A stretch of 64,000 bases of DNA from Candidatus Gastranaerophilales bacterium (GTDB lineage: Bacteria > Cyanobacteriota > Vampirovibrionia > Gastranaerophilales > Gastranaerophilaceae): positions 1 to 64,000 of the forward strand of contig CAAFVD010000116.1 in assembly GCA_900766355.1 (NCBI GenBank), in the 5' to 3' direction. Positions 44,706-51,918 of this stretch are shown piece by piece (positions within the stretch are counted from its first letter, which is position 1; the number at the start of each line of letters is the position of its first letter). The notes beneath the pieces were generated by a model. That model was not told the DNA's origin, searched no databases, and worked only from the letters and a program-made list of their open reading frames with translations. The position numbers and the translations under genes are program-made.

Positions 44706-44734
44706 TTGCAAGGTTTAAATATTTATGTTAATAT
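44706..44734 (+). promoter_or_regulatory. Promoter of the LysM gene, with leader
   Basis: TTGCAA (44706-44711), a 17-base spacer and TAATAT (44729-44734, preceded by TGT). Transcription would start near 44741. The leader of about 60 bases contains a 9-codon open frame (44765-44794) and a small hairpin GTTGC/GCAAC near 44766-44782. Confidence 0.5.
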
Positions 44735-44764
44735 GTACATGACTTAAATAAAGGTAGTGATATT

Positions 44765-44794
44765 ATGTTGCTAAATAGCAACAAGACTGGGTGA
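44765..44794 (+). CDS. Possible leader peptide upstream of the LysM gene
   Basis: A 9-codon frame, ATG TTG CTA AAT AGC AAC AAG ACT GGG then TGA. AAGG lies upstream. Its stop TGA overlaps the GAGG ribosome site of the LysM gene, and the GTTGC/GCAAC hairpin overlaps the frame. It could couple or control translation of the LysM protein. It may also be chance. Confidence 0.3.
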   Translation: MLLNSNKTG

Positions 44795-44799
44795 GGATT

Positions 44800-45357
44800 A
44801 TGAAAGGTTCTACTTTAAAAAGATCAAATATTACACGTGAAAAAATTGCGATGCTAGAATCACTCGCAAAATATAACAACAAATATAACAACACAAGAAC
44901 ACCTGTAGACAAACAAGAAGAACTTGATGTTTTATGGCAAAATTTTAAAGTTGCATCTAGAGCAGAAAAATCTCCTATTGCATTCTTTACAAGTGGAGTT
45001 TTGGTAGGTGTTGTTTCTACATTGGTTGTTGCTATATTAATCAGCTTAATTATTGGTTATTCACCTCTTGAAGATTTGAACATTAATATTTCAAATCCTT
45101 TCAACAGAACTCCAAAATTAGAAACATCTAAATTCACATTTATTCCTGCAGATACAAAACAAGAGGTTCAAACAACAACTGTTTTACCTCAATCTAAAGA
45201 ATACACCGTACAATCTGGAGATTCTTTGGAAAGTATTGCAATTCGTTTCTACGGAAGCTTTGACGAAGCTAAAATAAAATCTATCGAAGAAGCTAACAAA
45301 CTTGCAAATCCTAATGCAATCGGTATCGGTCAAAAATTGATTATTCCAATGAACTAA
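44800..45357 (+). CDS. LysM-domain membrane-anchored protein
   Basis: The 185-residue protein has a basic cytoplasmic N-terminus (1-65), one membrane helix (about 68-91, VLVGVVSTLVVAILISLIIGY), a periplasmic linker and a C-terminal LysM domain (about 137-183, YTVQSGDSLESIAIRFYG). LysM binds peptidoglycan GlcNAc, so the protein probably links the inner membrane to the wall. The ATG at 44800 has GAGG just upstream; an in-frame GTG 3 codons earlier is less likely. Confidence 0.85.
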   Translation: MKGSTLKRSNITREKIAMLESLAKYNNKYNNTRTPVDKQEELDVLWQNFKVASRAEKSPIAFFTSGVLVGVVSTLVVAILISLIIGYSPLEDLNINISNPFNRTPKLETSKFTFIPADTKQEVQTTTVLPQSKEYTVQSGDSLESIAIRFYGSFDEAKIKSIEEANKLANPNAIGIGQKLIIPMN

Positions 45358-45359
45358 CA

Positions 45360-45388
45360 TTGATTAAATTTCGAGTTTGTCATATAAT
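45360..45388 (+). promoter_or_regulatory. Promoter of glyA
   Basis: TTGATT (45360-45365), a 17-base spacer and TATAAT (45383-45388), close to the sigma-70 consensus. The leader of about 20 bases holds the GAGGGA ribosome site before the glyA ATG at 45413. Confidence 0.7.
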
Positions 45389-45412
45389 TGTCACAAAAGA
45401 GGGATATGTTAT

Positions 45413-46651
45413 ATGGAATTAGAAATTATTAGAAATACTGATGCAGAGATTGCTGACTTAATTGATGCTGAGTTAAAAAGACAACAAACTACAATAGAAC
45501 TTATTGCTAGTGAAAATTTTACTTCAAAAGCAGTTATGGCGGCATGTGGTACGGTTCTTACAAACAAATATGCTGAAGGTAAACCACATAAAAGATTTTA
45601 TAACGGTTGTGAAAATATTGATAAAATAGAAGAACTTGCACAACAAAGAGCATGTAAATTATTTGGTATGGACCATGCTAATGTTCAACCTCATAGTGGC
45701 GCTCAAGCTAATATGGCTGTGTTTATGGCTCTATTAAAACCTGGTGACAATGTTTTGGGTATGGATTTATCTAATGGAGGACACTTAAGTCATGGTTCTC
45801 CAGTTAATTTTTCAGGCATGTATTTTAACGTGTTAGGTTATGGTGTTGATGAAAATGGCATGATTAACTATGACGAAGTCGAAAAATTAGCCAAAGAACA
45901 TAAACCTAAACTAATTATTTGTGGTGCTAGTAACTATTCTAAAATCATAGATTTTAAACGATTTAGAGAAATTGCAGATTCGGTAGGTGCATATTTATTA
46001 GCAGATATAGCACATATAGCAGGGCTTGTAGCAGGTGGTGTACACCCTTCTCCTGCTGGATATGCACAATTTGTTACAACAACAACTCACAAAACTTTAA
46101 GAGGTCCAAGAGGCGGTATTGTTATGTGTGATGAAGAATTTGCAAACATAATAGATAAAGCCGTTTTTCCTGGAATTCAAGGTGGGCCTTTAGAACATAT
46201 TATTGCTGGCAAAGCAATTGCTCTAAAAGAAGCGATGTCAGACGATTTTAAAACATACGCACAAAACATTGTAAAAAATGCTAAAGCTCTTGCAAAAGGA
46301 CTTATCGAAAATGGCATGGAAATTGTTGGAGGTATGACAGAAAATCATTTAATGACACTTGATTTGAGAAATACTGGCAAAACAGGTAAAGATATGGCAA
46401 ACATCTTAGAAGTTGTTGGTATTACCGCCAATAAAAATACTGTTCCAAACGACCCACAAAGTCCATTTGTTACAAGTGGTATCAGATTGGGTGTTGCAGC
46501 AGTAACAACAAGAGGTTTTGATGAATCAGCAATGATAAAAATTGCTAATATCATATCAGAAGCTATCAAGAATTCAGAAAACGATGAAAAGTTAAAAGAG
46601 TTGAGAGAACAATCTTTAGAATTATGTAAGAAGTTCCCTCTATATGAATAA
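45413..46651 (+). CDS. glyA: Serine hydroxymethyltransferase
   Basis: The 412-residue PLP enzyme converts serine and tetrahydrofolate to glycine and methylene-tetrahydrofolate. Motifs: ELIASENFTSKAV, NKYAEGKPHKRFYNG, HSGAQANMAV, and TTTHKTLRGPRGG with the PLP-binding Lys. The ATG at 45413 gives the normal N-terminus and has GAGGGA upstream; a frame from 45377 overlaps the promoter. Confidence 0.96.
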   Translation: MELEIIRNTDAEIADLIDAELKRQQTTIELIASENFTSKAVMAACGTVLTNKYAEGKPHKRFYNGCENIDKIEELAQQRACKLFGMDHANVQPHSGAQANMAVFMALLKPGDNVLGMDLSNGGHLSHGSPVNFSGMYFNVLGYGVDENGMINYDEVEKLAKEHKPKLIICGASNYSKIIDFKRFREIADSVGAYLLADIAHIAGLVAGGVHPSPAGYAQFVTTTTHKTLRGPRGGIVMCDEEFANIIDKAVFPGIQGGPLEHIIAGKAIALKEAMSDDFKTYAQNIVKNAKALAKGLIENGMEIVGGMTENHLMTLDLRNTGKTGKDMANILEVVGITANKNTVPNDPQSPFVTSGIRLGVAAVTTRGFDESAMIKIANIISEAIKNSENDEKLKELREQSLELCKKFPLYE

Positions 46652-46665
46652 GTGAGGACAGGACA

Positions 46666-47733
46666 ATTTTAATAAATTCATTACCACAATCTAATATAAT
46701 TGGAGCGATAATATCATATACTCTAGGAGTATTTCTAGTTCCTTTTGTTATTGCTTTTTCTAAAAAAGAAGGACTTGTTGACCTTCCTAACGAAAGAAAA
46801 ATCCATAAAATTCCAGTTTCACGACTAGGTGGTGTTGCGATATGGGCAAGTACAATGTTGACGTTTCTATTCCTTGTACTTCTTAGCTACTACCCTTATG
46901 GTAGTTTAGTTTCTGGGATATTACTAGGTGGCTCATTGATATTTCTTTTAGGTTTAGTCGATGACGTTTACAATTTAGATGCTAAATTTAAGTTAATCGT
47001 ACAAATTTTGATAACAACAGTAGTTTATCTTTTAGGTGTTAAAGTTGATATGACTACGTTTGGACATCATATTGGTTTAGCTTGCGATTTAGGATTTCTA
47101 TCATATCCTATAACATTATTATGGATTGTCGGTATTAGTAATGCCGTAAACTTTATTGACGGAGTTGATGGTTTAGCAGGTTCTGTAATTACGGTTAACG
47201 CAATAACATTGGCAATTGTGGCTTTAGCAATGCGTCCACCTAACTCTATAAGTGCTTTGATTGCGTTTATTCTAGCTGGTTCAATGTTAGCATTTTTAAC
47301 ATTTAACTTTAATCCAGCAAAAATATTTATGGGCGATTCAGGAGCGTTATTCTCAGGTTTCTTATTAGCATCTTTGTCGATAACAGGTGTTATGAAAGGG
47401 ACAACATTTGCAGTTTTGTTACCTTTCGTAATCTTGGCTGTTCCAATTATGGATATTACTTATTCAAGTTTGAGAAGGATTTTTAAGGGTAAATCTCCTT
47501 TTGTAGCTGATGCAGAACATATTCACCATAAATTGCTCAAAGCAGGCTTCTCTCAAAAAATTACTGTTGCAATTATGACATCTGTTGCTATTTTGGCAGG
47601 AGGGATTGCATCATTATGCGTTAGTAAATTAACAATTATACATTACTTAATTTATATTGTAATTGTTATTGCATTAATGTTAATATTAAGCTTATTTGAT
47701 ATTTTTACCAAGAAAGATAAAGGACAAGGATAA
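46666..47733 (+). CDS. Membrane glycosyl-phosphotransferase (MraY/WecA-like GT4), apparent ATT start
   Basis: The 355-residue protein has about ten to eleven membrane helices. Family motifs: DLPNERKIHKIPVSRLGG (52-69 region), GLVDDVYNLDAKFK, NAVNFIDGVDGLA, NFNPAKIFMGDSG and the C-terminal HIHHKLLKAGFS, typical of WecA-type UDP-sugar:undecaprenyl-phosphate transferases. The first ATG in frame is at 46855, after the conserved DLPN...RKIHK...RLGG block. No ATG, GTG or TTG occurs upstream before the stop at 46645. The best start is ATT at 46666, with GAGG (46654-46657) about 8 bases before it. Nucleotide-sugar substrate is not known. Confidence 0.8.
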   Translation: MLINSLPQSNIIGAIISYTLGVFLVPFVIAFSKKEGLVDLPNERKIHKIPVSRLGGVAIWASTMLTFLFLVLLSYYPYGSLVSGILLGGSLIFLLGLVDDVYNLDAKFKLIVQILITTVVYLLGVKVDMTTFGHHIGLACDLGFLSYPITLLWIVGISNAVNFIDGVDGLAGSVITVNAITLAIVALAMRPPNSISALIAFILAGSMLAFLTFNFNPAKIFMGDSGALFSGFLLASLSITGVMKGTTFAVLLPFVILAVPIMDITYSSLRRIFKGKSPFVADAEHIHHKLLKAGFSQKITVAIMTSVAILAGGIASLCVSKLTIIHYLIYIVIVIALMLILSLFDIFTKKDKGQG

Positions 47734-47738
47734 TTTCG

Positions 47739-48206
47739 ATGGAAGAACAACAAAAAACAATTAACATATCAAAAGTTGTAGCTAATCAAGAGGATTATGG
47801 TTCAGAACTTCCAATATCAGCGATGTTAGCAAAATCGGGAGTGCCATATTCTCATAGAAGAATTGCTGACAATTATGTATTTATGCGAAAAATATACGAA
47901 TTCCAGATTGTTCAACCTAGAATTACAAATTCAGAAAGAAGCTTCTTATTCAAATATAATTTTAATACATTAGAAAACACTACTATAGGACAAGTTAATA
48001 CTCAGCTTGCCTTATTGAAAAGTTGGTCAATGTCAACTGATGATAGACTAAGAAATGATTCTGACACGCTTTTACAAATCCGAGTTAAAGAGTTGAAATT
48101 TATATTATCAAACAAATATGCTTTAGCAACAAATGAAATTTATAATGGCTACAAAGCTATTGATGTATATTTGAATGAAATGACTAAATTTTATTCAGGA
48201 AACTAG
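47739..48206 (+). CDS. Hypothetical helical protein
   Basis: I do not recognise this 155-residue protein. No signal peptide or membrane helix is seen, so it is probably soluble. It is mainly helical, with QVNTQLALLKSWSMSTDDRLR and SDTLLQIRVKELKFILSNKYA as amphipathic stretches. AAGGA precedes the ATG and the gene lies 5 bases after the glycosyltransferase, so the two are probably co-transcribed. Confidence 0.6.
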   Translation: MEEQQKTINISKVVANQEDYGSELPISAMLAKSGVPYSHRRIADNYVFMRKIYEFQIVQPRITNSERSFLFKYNFNTLENTTIGQVNTQLALLKSWSMSTDDRLRNDSDTLLQIRVKELKFILSNKYALATNEIYNGYKAIDVYLNEMTKFYSGN

Positions 48207-48238
48207 CAAATTTATTTTTGTTTAAGTTTTATTTGAGT

Positions 48239-48727
48239 ATGTTAAAATTTCCTCCAATAAAACCCCAACAATTACCTAAGCGCTTGATTTATAATCAAGG
48301 TAATAGATACAATATGTTTTCAACTAAAGATGGCAAATATTTAGGTCATATGATAGCTGAAGAACAACATTATGGAAAAATTGCGGAAGAAGATTTTGAA
48401 TACTACCCTAAAAAAGAAAACTATATTTCGTTATATATAATAGCTCTTTTATCAAATGTAAAAAAACAAGGTGTAGGACGAGCTTTTATTAATTTAGCTA
48501 AAAAATTAGCGAATAATGAGCGTTGTGAAAACAGAGTCACAGTTTTTGCAATGAACAATCAAGAAGGCTCAATATTAAAAGCGCCATCACCATTTTACAG
48601 AAAATGTGGATTTACATCTTCTGAAAAACCAGGCTTAGAAGACGTTGATAGAGTAATAAAAGGTCAAAAGCCATTAAACGGAGATTGGTATTGCTCATTA
48701 CCTATGTATTTACCCGTTGATAAGTGA
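48239..48727 (+). CDS. GNAT-like N-acetyltransferase
   Basis: The 162-residue protein has an acetyl-CoA-binding segment (VKKQGVGRAFINLAKKLAN, with the Q-x-x-G-x-G/A-type loop), preceded by a beta strand (ISLYIIALLSN) and followed by a strand-helix unit ending in PFYRKCGFTSS, all as in GNAT proteins. The substrate is unknown. The ATG at 48239 is preferred over a TTG at 48218. Its end overlaps the opposite-strand gene by 18 bases. Confidence 0.7.
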   Translation: MLKFPPIKPQQLPKRLIYNQGNRYNMFSTKDGKYLGHMIAEEQHYGKIAEEDFEYYPKKENYISLYIIALLSNVKKQGVGRAFINLAKKLANNERCENRVTVFAMNNQEGSILKAPSPFYRKCGFTSSEKPGLEDVDRVIKGQKPLNGDWYCSLPMYLPVDK

Positions 48728-49666
48728 TTTTATATTATGAAATGTTTTTAAAATACTACGTACAATTTTTTGATTGTGCGTATCATCATCTACAATATTA
48801 ATAGATGAATAACCAAAATCTGCAAAATTGTTTTTAAAAGGTTTTTCTTTATCTGAAATTCCTCGAATCGCAGAAGCAACATTATCTTTAAATCCTTGAG
48901 AAAAATCATTATACGGAGATTTTTCAGATAATAATTCATTTAACATCAGTTTTTTATATTTATCTAAGTTTTTTCGATTCCTAACAATATCGGGTGAAGA
49001 TTGTTCTAACTGGAATAATACACTATTAAGCGGAGAGAACCCTAAAGTTATCCCTATAATATCATGTTTATCATTTGTTAAAAGAGGACTATTTTTACCA
49101 GTTAAAGTTTCGTACACATCATCAACAGAAGTTTCGTCTTTTATATCTAGTCTTTTTTTATAAAATTCAATATTGTCAGAAATAGTTTGTTTAGTTTTTT
49201 CTTTATTAAGAATAAACATATTATCAAATGCCAAATCTTTATCTTTTACGTTTACATGTATTTTTCGCTTTAAAATATCATATTCTTTTGTAGGTTTTAA
49301 ATAATCTAAGTCACCACATAATAAAACCGTTGGTTTATCACCAAATATTAACGAACAAAAGGAAGTTCTATCAGGTTCAATATTAGTTAAAAAATCTTGT
49401 TTTTGAGGTAATGTTAAATTTTTAGTCAGTTCAATTTTATCTAATTTATTTTCTAACACTTCATTAACGTATTTTTTATAATTTGTGACAAATCCTTGTG
49501 CGAAAACGTGATTTTTTGTTTTCATGCGGACGATATCTCGACCAGCATTAACATTCGGAATTTGCCCAAAATTTAAAGTTGTTTTATTTTTTAAAGACAA
49601 GTTTGAAGTTTTTGGTGCTATTTGTACGGAATTATGAAAAGTTTGTAATCCATTTAATCTATCCAT
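48710..49666 (-). CDS. Hypothetical protein, lineage-type N-terminus
   Basis: I do not recognise this protein of about 318 residues. It is polar and lacks a signal peptide and membrane helix. The N-terminal 40 residues contain LNFGQIPN, a motif that I associate loosely with proteins of Gastranaerophilales. The start is uncertain: ATGs at 49666, 49702 and 49750 are all in frame and none has a clear ribosome site. I chose 49666 because the stretch upstream has a hydrophobic, low-complexity composition and overlaps the divergent folK promoter. It converges with the acetyltransferase gene. Confidence 0.6.
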   Translation of the reverse strand: MDRLNGLQTFHNSVQIAPKTSNLSLKNKTTLNFGQIPNVNAGRDIVRMKTKNHVFAQGFVTNYKKYVNEVLENKLDKIELTKNLTLPQKQDFLTNIEPDRTSFCSLIFGDKPTVLLCGDLDYLKPTKEYDILKRKIHVNVKDKDLAFDNMFILNKEKTKQTISDNIEFYKKRLDIKDETSVDDVYETLTGKNSPLLTNDKHDIIGITLGFSPLNSVLFQLEQSSPDIVRNRKNLDKYKKLMLNELLSEKSPYNDFSQGFKDNVASAIRGISDKEKPFKNNFADFGYSSINIVDDDTHNQKIVRSILKTFHNIKSLING

Positions 49667-49712
49667 ATAAAAAATAAAACCTGTAATACAAAAATTTGCC
49701 ATTTTTATTGTA

Positions 49713-49740
49713 TTGACAAGTTTTGATATTAGGTTATAAA
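49713..49740 (+). promoter_or_regulatory. Promoter of folK (leaderless type)
   Basis: TTGACA (49713-49718), a 16-base spacer and TATAAA (49735-49740). The folK ATG at 49749 is 8 bases after the -10 box. No ribosome site fits between them. Confidence 0.7.
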
Positions 49741-49748
49741 ATAGACTC

Positions 49749-50249
49749 ATGGCATTAGTATATTTAAGTTTAGGTTCAAATAAAGGCGATAGAGTCGGAT
49801 TTATACAACAAGCAAATAGCTTGTTAAACGGATTCGAAACAATTAGTGTTGTTCAATCATCTTCATTATACGAAACAGAACCTTGGGGAGTAGAATCAGA
49901 AAACTGGTTTGTAAATGCCGTAGTTCAAGTAAGAACATCATTATCTCCTAAATTATTACTTGCTCAATGTCAAAAAATAGAAAAAATGCTTGGACGCAAC
50001 AGAGAGCTTGAAGGTAAATATGGTAATAGAACAATAGATATTGATATCTTATTCTATGACAACATAATTATGAATGAACCTGAACTAATAATACCTCATT
50101 CTCATATGCATGAAAGAGCTTTTACATTAGTCCCAATGCTAGAACTTGCACCAGATATGATTCACCCCGTTTTCAAAAAAACAATGACTGATTTATATGA
50201 AGAACTAGAAAACCCAGAAATGGTCTATTTATACGGAACTAGAATATGA
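49749..50249 (+). CDS. folK: 2-amino-4-hydroxy-6-hydroxymethyldihydropteridine pyrophosphokinase
   Basis: The 166-residue enzyme of folate synthesis transfers pyrophosphate from ATP to the hydroxymethylpterin. Motifs: YLSLGSNKGDR, SSLYETEPWGV, the catalytic-loop RNRELEGKYGNRTIDIDILFYD, and IPHSHMHERAFTLVPM. Length is normal. It starts at an ATG 8 bases from a consensus-like -10 box, so it is probably leaderless. It overlaps the next gene by ATGA. Confidence 0.94.
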   Translation: MALVYLSLGSNKGDRVGFIQQANSLLNGFETISVVQSSSLYETEPWGVESENWFVNAVVQVRTSLSPKLLLAQCQKIEKMLGRNRELEGKYGNRTIDIDILFYDNIIMNEPELIIPHSHMHERAFTLVPMLELAPDMIHPVFKKTMTDLYEELENPEMVYLYGTRI

Positions 50250-51376
50250 TAAAGGTTGGAATAATTGGAGCTGGACCTGCAGGTTGCGCTTGTGCAAAGT
50301 TTTTGCAAGATTCTGCATCTGTAACTTTGTTTGATTTTGCGTCACCTTTGAGAACATTGTTACCAACAGGTGGAGGAAGATGTAATTTAGCTCACGCCGA
50401 ATACGATTTTAAGGAACTAGTAAAAAACTACCCTAGAGGTGAAAAGTTTTTATATTCAATTTTTTCAAGATTTTCAACCTCTGACACAATAGACTTTTTT
50501 GAAAGCATCGGAATAAAAACATATACTCAAGATGATTTTAGAATTTTTCCTGAATCAAATTCTTCAAAACAAGTTCGAGAAATGTTATTAAAAGCTTTAA
50601 ATAAAACGACAATAAAACGAGAAAAAGCTTTAAGACTTGAAGATGGAGAAAAACTAAAACTCATAACAGATATGAATTCTTATTATTTTGATTCTATTAT
50701 TATTGCAACAGGGGGACATGCCAGTTATGAATTATTTACGAGATTAGGTATCAATATAATTGAGCCCAAACCAGCTTTAGTCGGACTATTGACTAAAGAA
50801 AAATTATCTAACCTATCAGGTGTTGTTATAGAAAATTGTAAATCAGAAGGATTAATAGATAATCTACTATTCACACACAAAGGAATATCAGGCCCTTTAA
50901 TTTATAAAATTTCATCATTAAAGGCAAAAAATAAATTTCCATATACCTTGAATATTGACTTATGTCCTAAAGATATTGATTTACAAGACTTAATCAACTC
51001 TAACCCACATAAACAAATAAATAATTTACTTTCAGACTACATACCAAAAAGAGTTGTGAATTACATATTAGAAGTTTGCAAAATCTCAAGTAGCCAAAAA
51101 TGTCATTTAATAAACGCAAAACAAAGAGATTGTATTTTAGAAAAAATTCATTCTTTAAACTTTACTATTATTGGGACATCACCTGATGGTGAGGTTGTAA
51201 CAGCAGGAGGAGTTGACCTGAAGGAAATTAATCCAAAAACATTAGAATCAAAAAAAGTTAAAGGCTTATATTTTATAGGCGAAGTTCTTGATATAGATGG
51301 TTTTTGTGGAGGATTCAATTTACAGAACTGTTGGTCGACTGCGTTTGTAGCTTCTAATGCAATTTTATCAATGTAA
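50246..51376 (+). CDS. HI0933/BaiN-family flavoprotein oxidoreductase
   Basis: The 376-residue FAD protein has GIIGAGPAGCACAKFL (dinucleotide-binding loop), PTGGGRCNLAHAE (the family's signature), IIATGGHASY, and EVLDIDGFCGGFNLQNCWSTAF near the C-terminus. Members include BaiN and other flavoproteins whose natural reactions are mostly unknown. It overlaps folK by 4 bases; a functional link with folate synthesis is not obvious. Confidence 0.88.
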   Translation: MIKVGIIGAGPAGCACAKFLQDSASVTLFDFASPLRTLLPTGGGRCNLAHAEYDFKELVKNYPRGEKFLYSIFSRFSTSDTIDFFESIGIKTYTQDDFRIFPESNSSKQVREMLLKALNKTTIKREKALRLEDGEKLKLITDMNSYYFDSIIIATGGHASYELFTRLGINIIEPKPALVGLLTKEKLSNLSGVVIENCKSEGLIDNLLFTHKGISGPLIYKISSLKAKNKFPYTLNIDLCPKDIDLQDLINSNPHKQINNLLSDYIPKRVVNYILEVCKISSSQKCHLINAKQRDCILEKIHSLNFTIIGTSPDGEVVTAGGVDLKEINPKTLESKKVKGLYFIGEVLDIDGFCGGFNLQNCWSTAFVASNAILSM

Positions 51377-51401
51377 ACTACTATGTTTTATTATAAATAT
51401 A

Positions 51402-51410
51402 TGGTATCAT
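51402..51410 (+). promoter_or_regulatory. Extended -10 promoter of the 51415-57260 operon
   Basis: TGGTATCAT, an extended -10 box, ends 4 bases before an ATG at 51415 and 10 before the next in-frame ATG at 51421. There is no ribosome site. A leaderless or almost leaderless mRNA is likely. Confidence 0.45.
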
Positions 51411-51414
51411 TAGT

Positions 51415-51918
51415 ATGCAGATGGATAAAAGTATAATTATAGAAAAAATAAAGAATAATAAAAGAATTATCAATAACGAAGACCTCATTGATAATGTATT
51501 GTCATTGGTCCAATACAGAGTAGAAGGTGTTATTGAAGATATAAAAGATGATATTGCTATCAATCAATACTTAGAAAAAATTATTACTAAATCCATTATA
51601 GATACTTTAAGAGCAGAAGGACGATATAGCTTAAAATCAGTTACACCTATTCAAAAAATCAATTACAGAAATTTCGATTATGATATTTCTAAATATAAGC
51701 TACCATTAACTCCAATATCTAAATTAAAACAAATTTATTCAATGTTACAAAAATCAGATGAGAAGAATAACACATCTTATAAAAACATCTTAAATTACAA
51801 ATACAAAAACAAACTCTCAACATCAGAGATAGCTAAAGAATTACAGTTAAACGAGCAAAACATAGTAGACATTCTTTTTGAAATGTCAGAATATACAGAT
51901 AAGGTAGCAAGAGTATGA
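51415..51918 (+). CDS. Hypothetical protein with C-terminal helix-turn-helix
   Basis: The protein of 167 residues is helical, soluble and without a signal peptide. The C-terminal part (about 120-165, with the YKYKNKLSTSEIAKELQLN helix-turn-helix segment) resembles the DNA-binding region 4 of sigma factors or a similar HTH. The first half has no recognised domain. It overlaps the large ATPase-like gene by ATGA and may act with or regulate it; this is inference. A second ATG two codons on (51421) could be the real start. Confidence 0.6.
   Translation: MQMDKSIIIEKIKNNKRIINNEDLIDNVLSLVQYRVEGVIEDIKDDIAINQYLEKIITKSIIDTLRAEGRYSLKSVTPIQKINYRNFDYDISKYKLPLTPISKLKQIYSMLQKSDEKNNTSYKNILNYKYKNKLSTSEIAKELQLNEQNIVDILFEMSEYTDKVARV

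Noticed and set aside
46855..46857. ATG as start of the GT4 transferase
   Set aside because: It would remove the conserved DLPN...RKIHK...RLGG region and the first membrane helix.
51381..51563. Minus-strand frame of 60 codons over the promoter of the 51415 operon
   Set aside because: No ribosome site, strongly hydrophobic low-complexity Ile/Leu/Ser translation, and it is antisense to the HTH protein.
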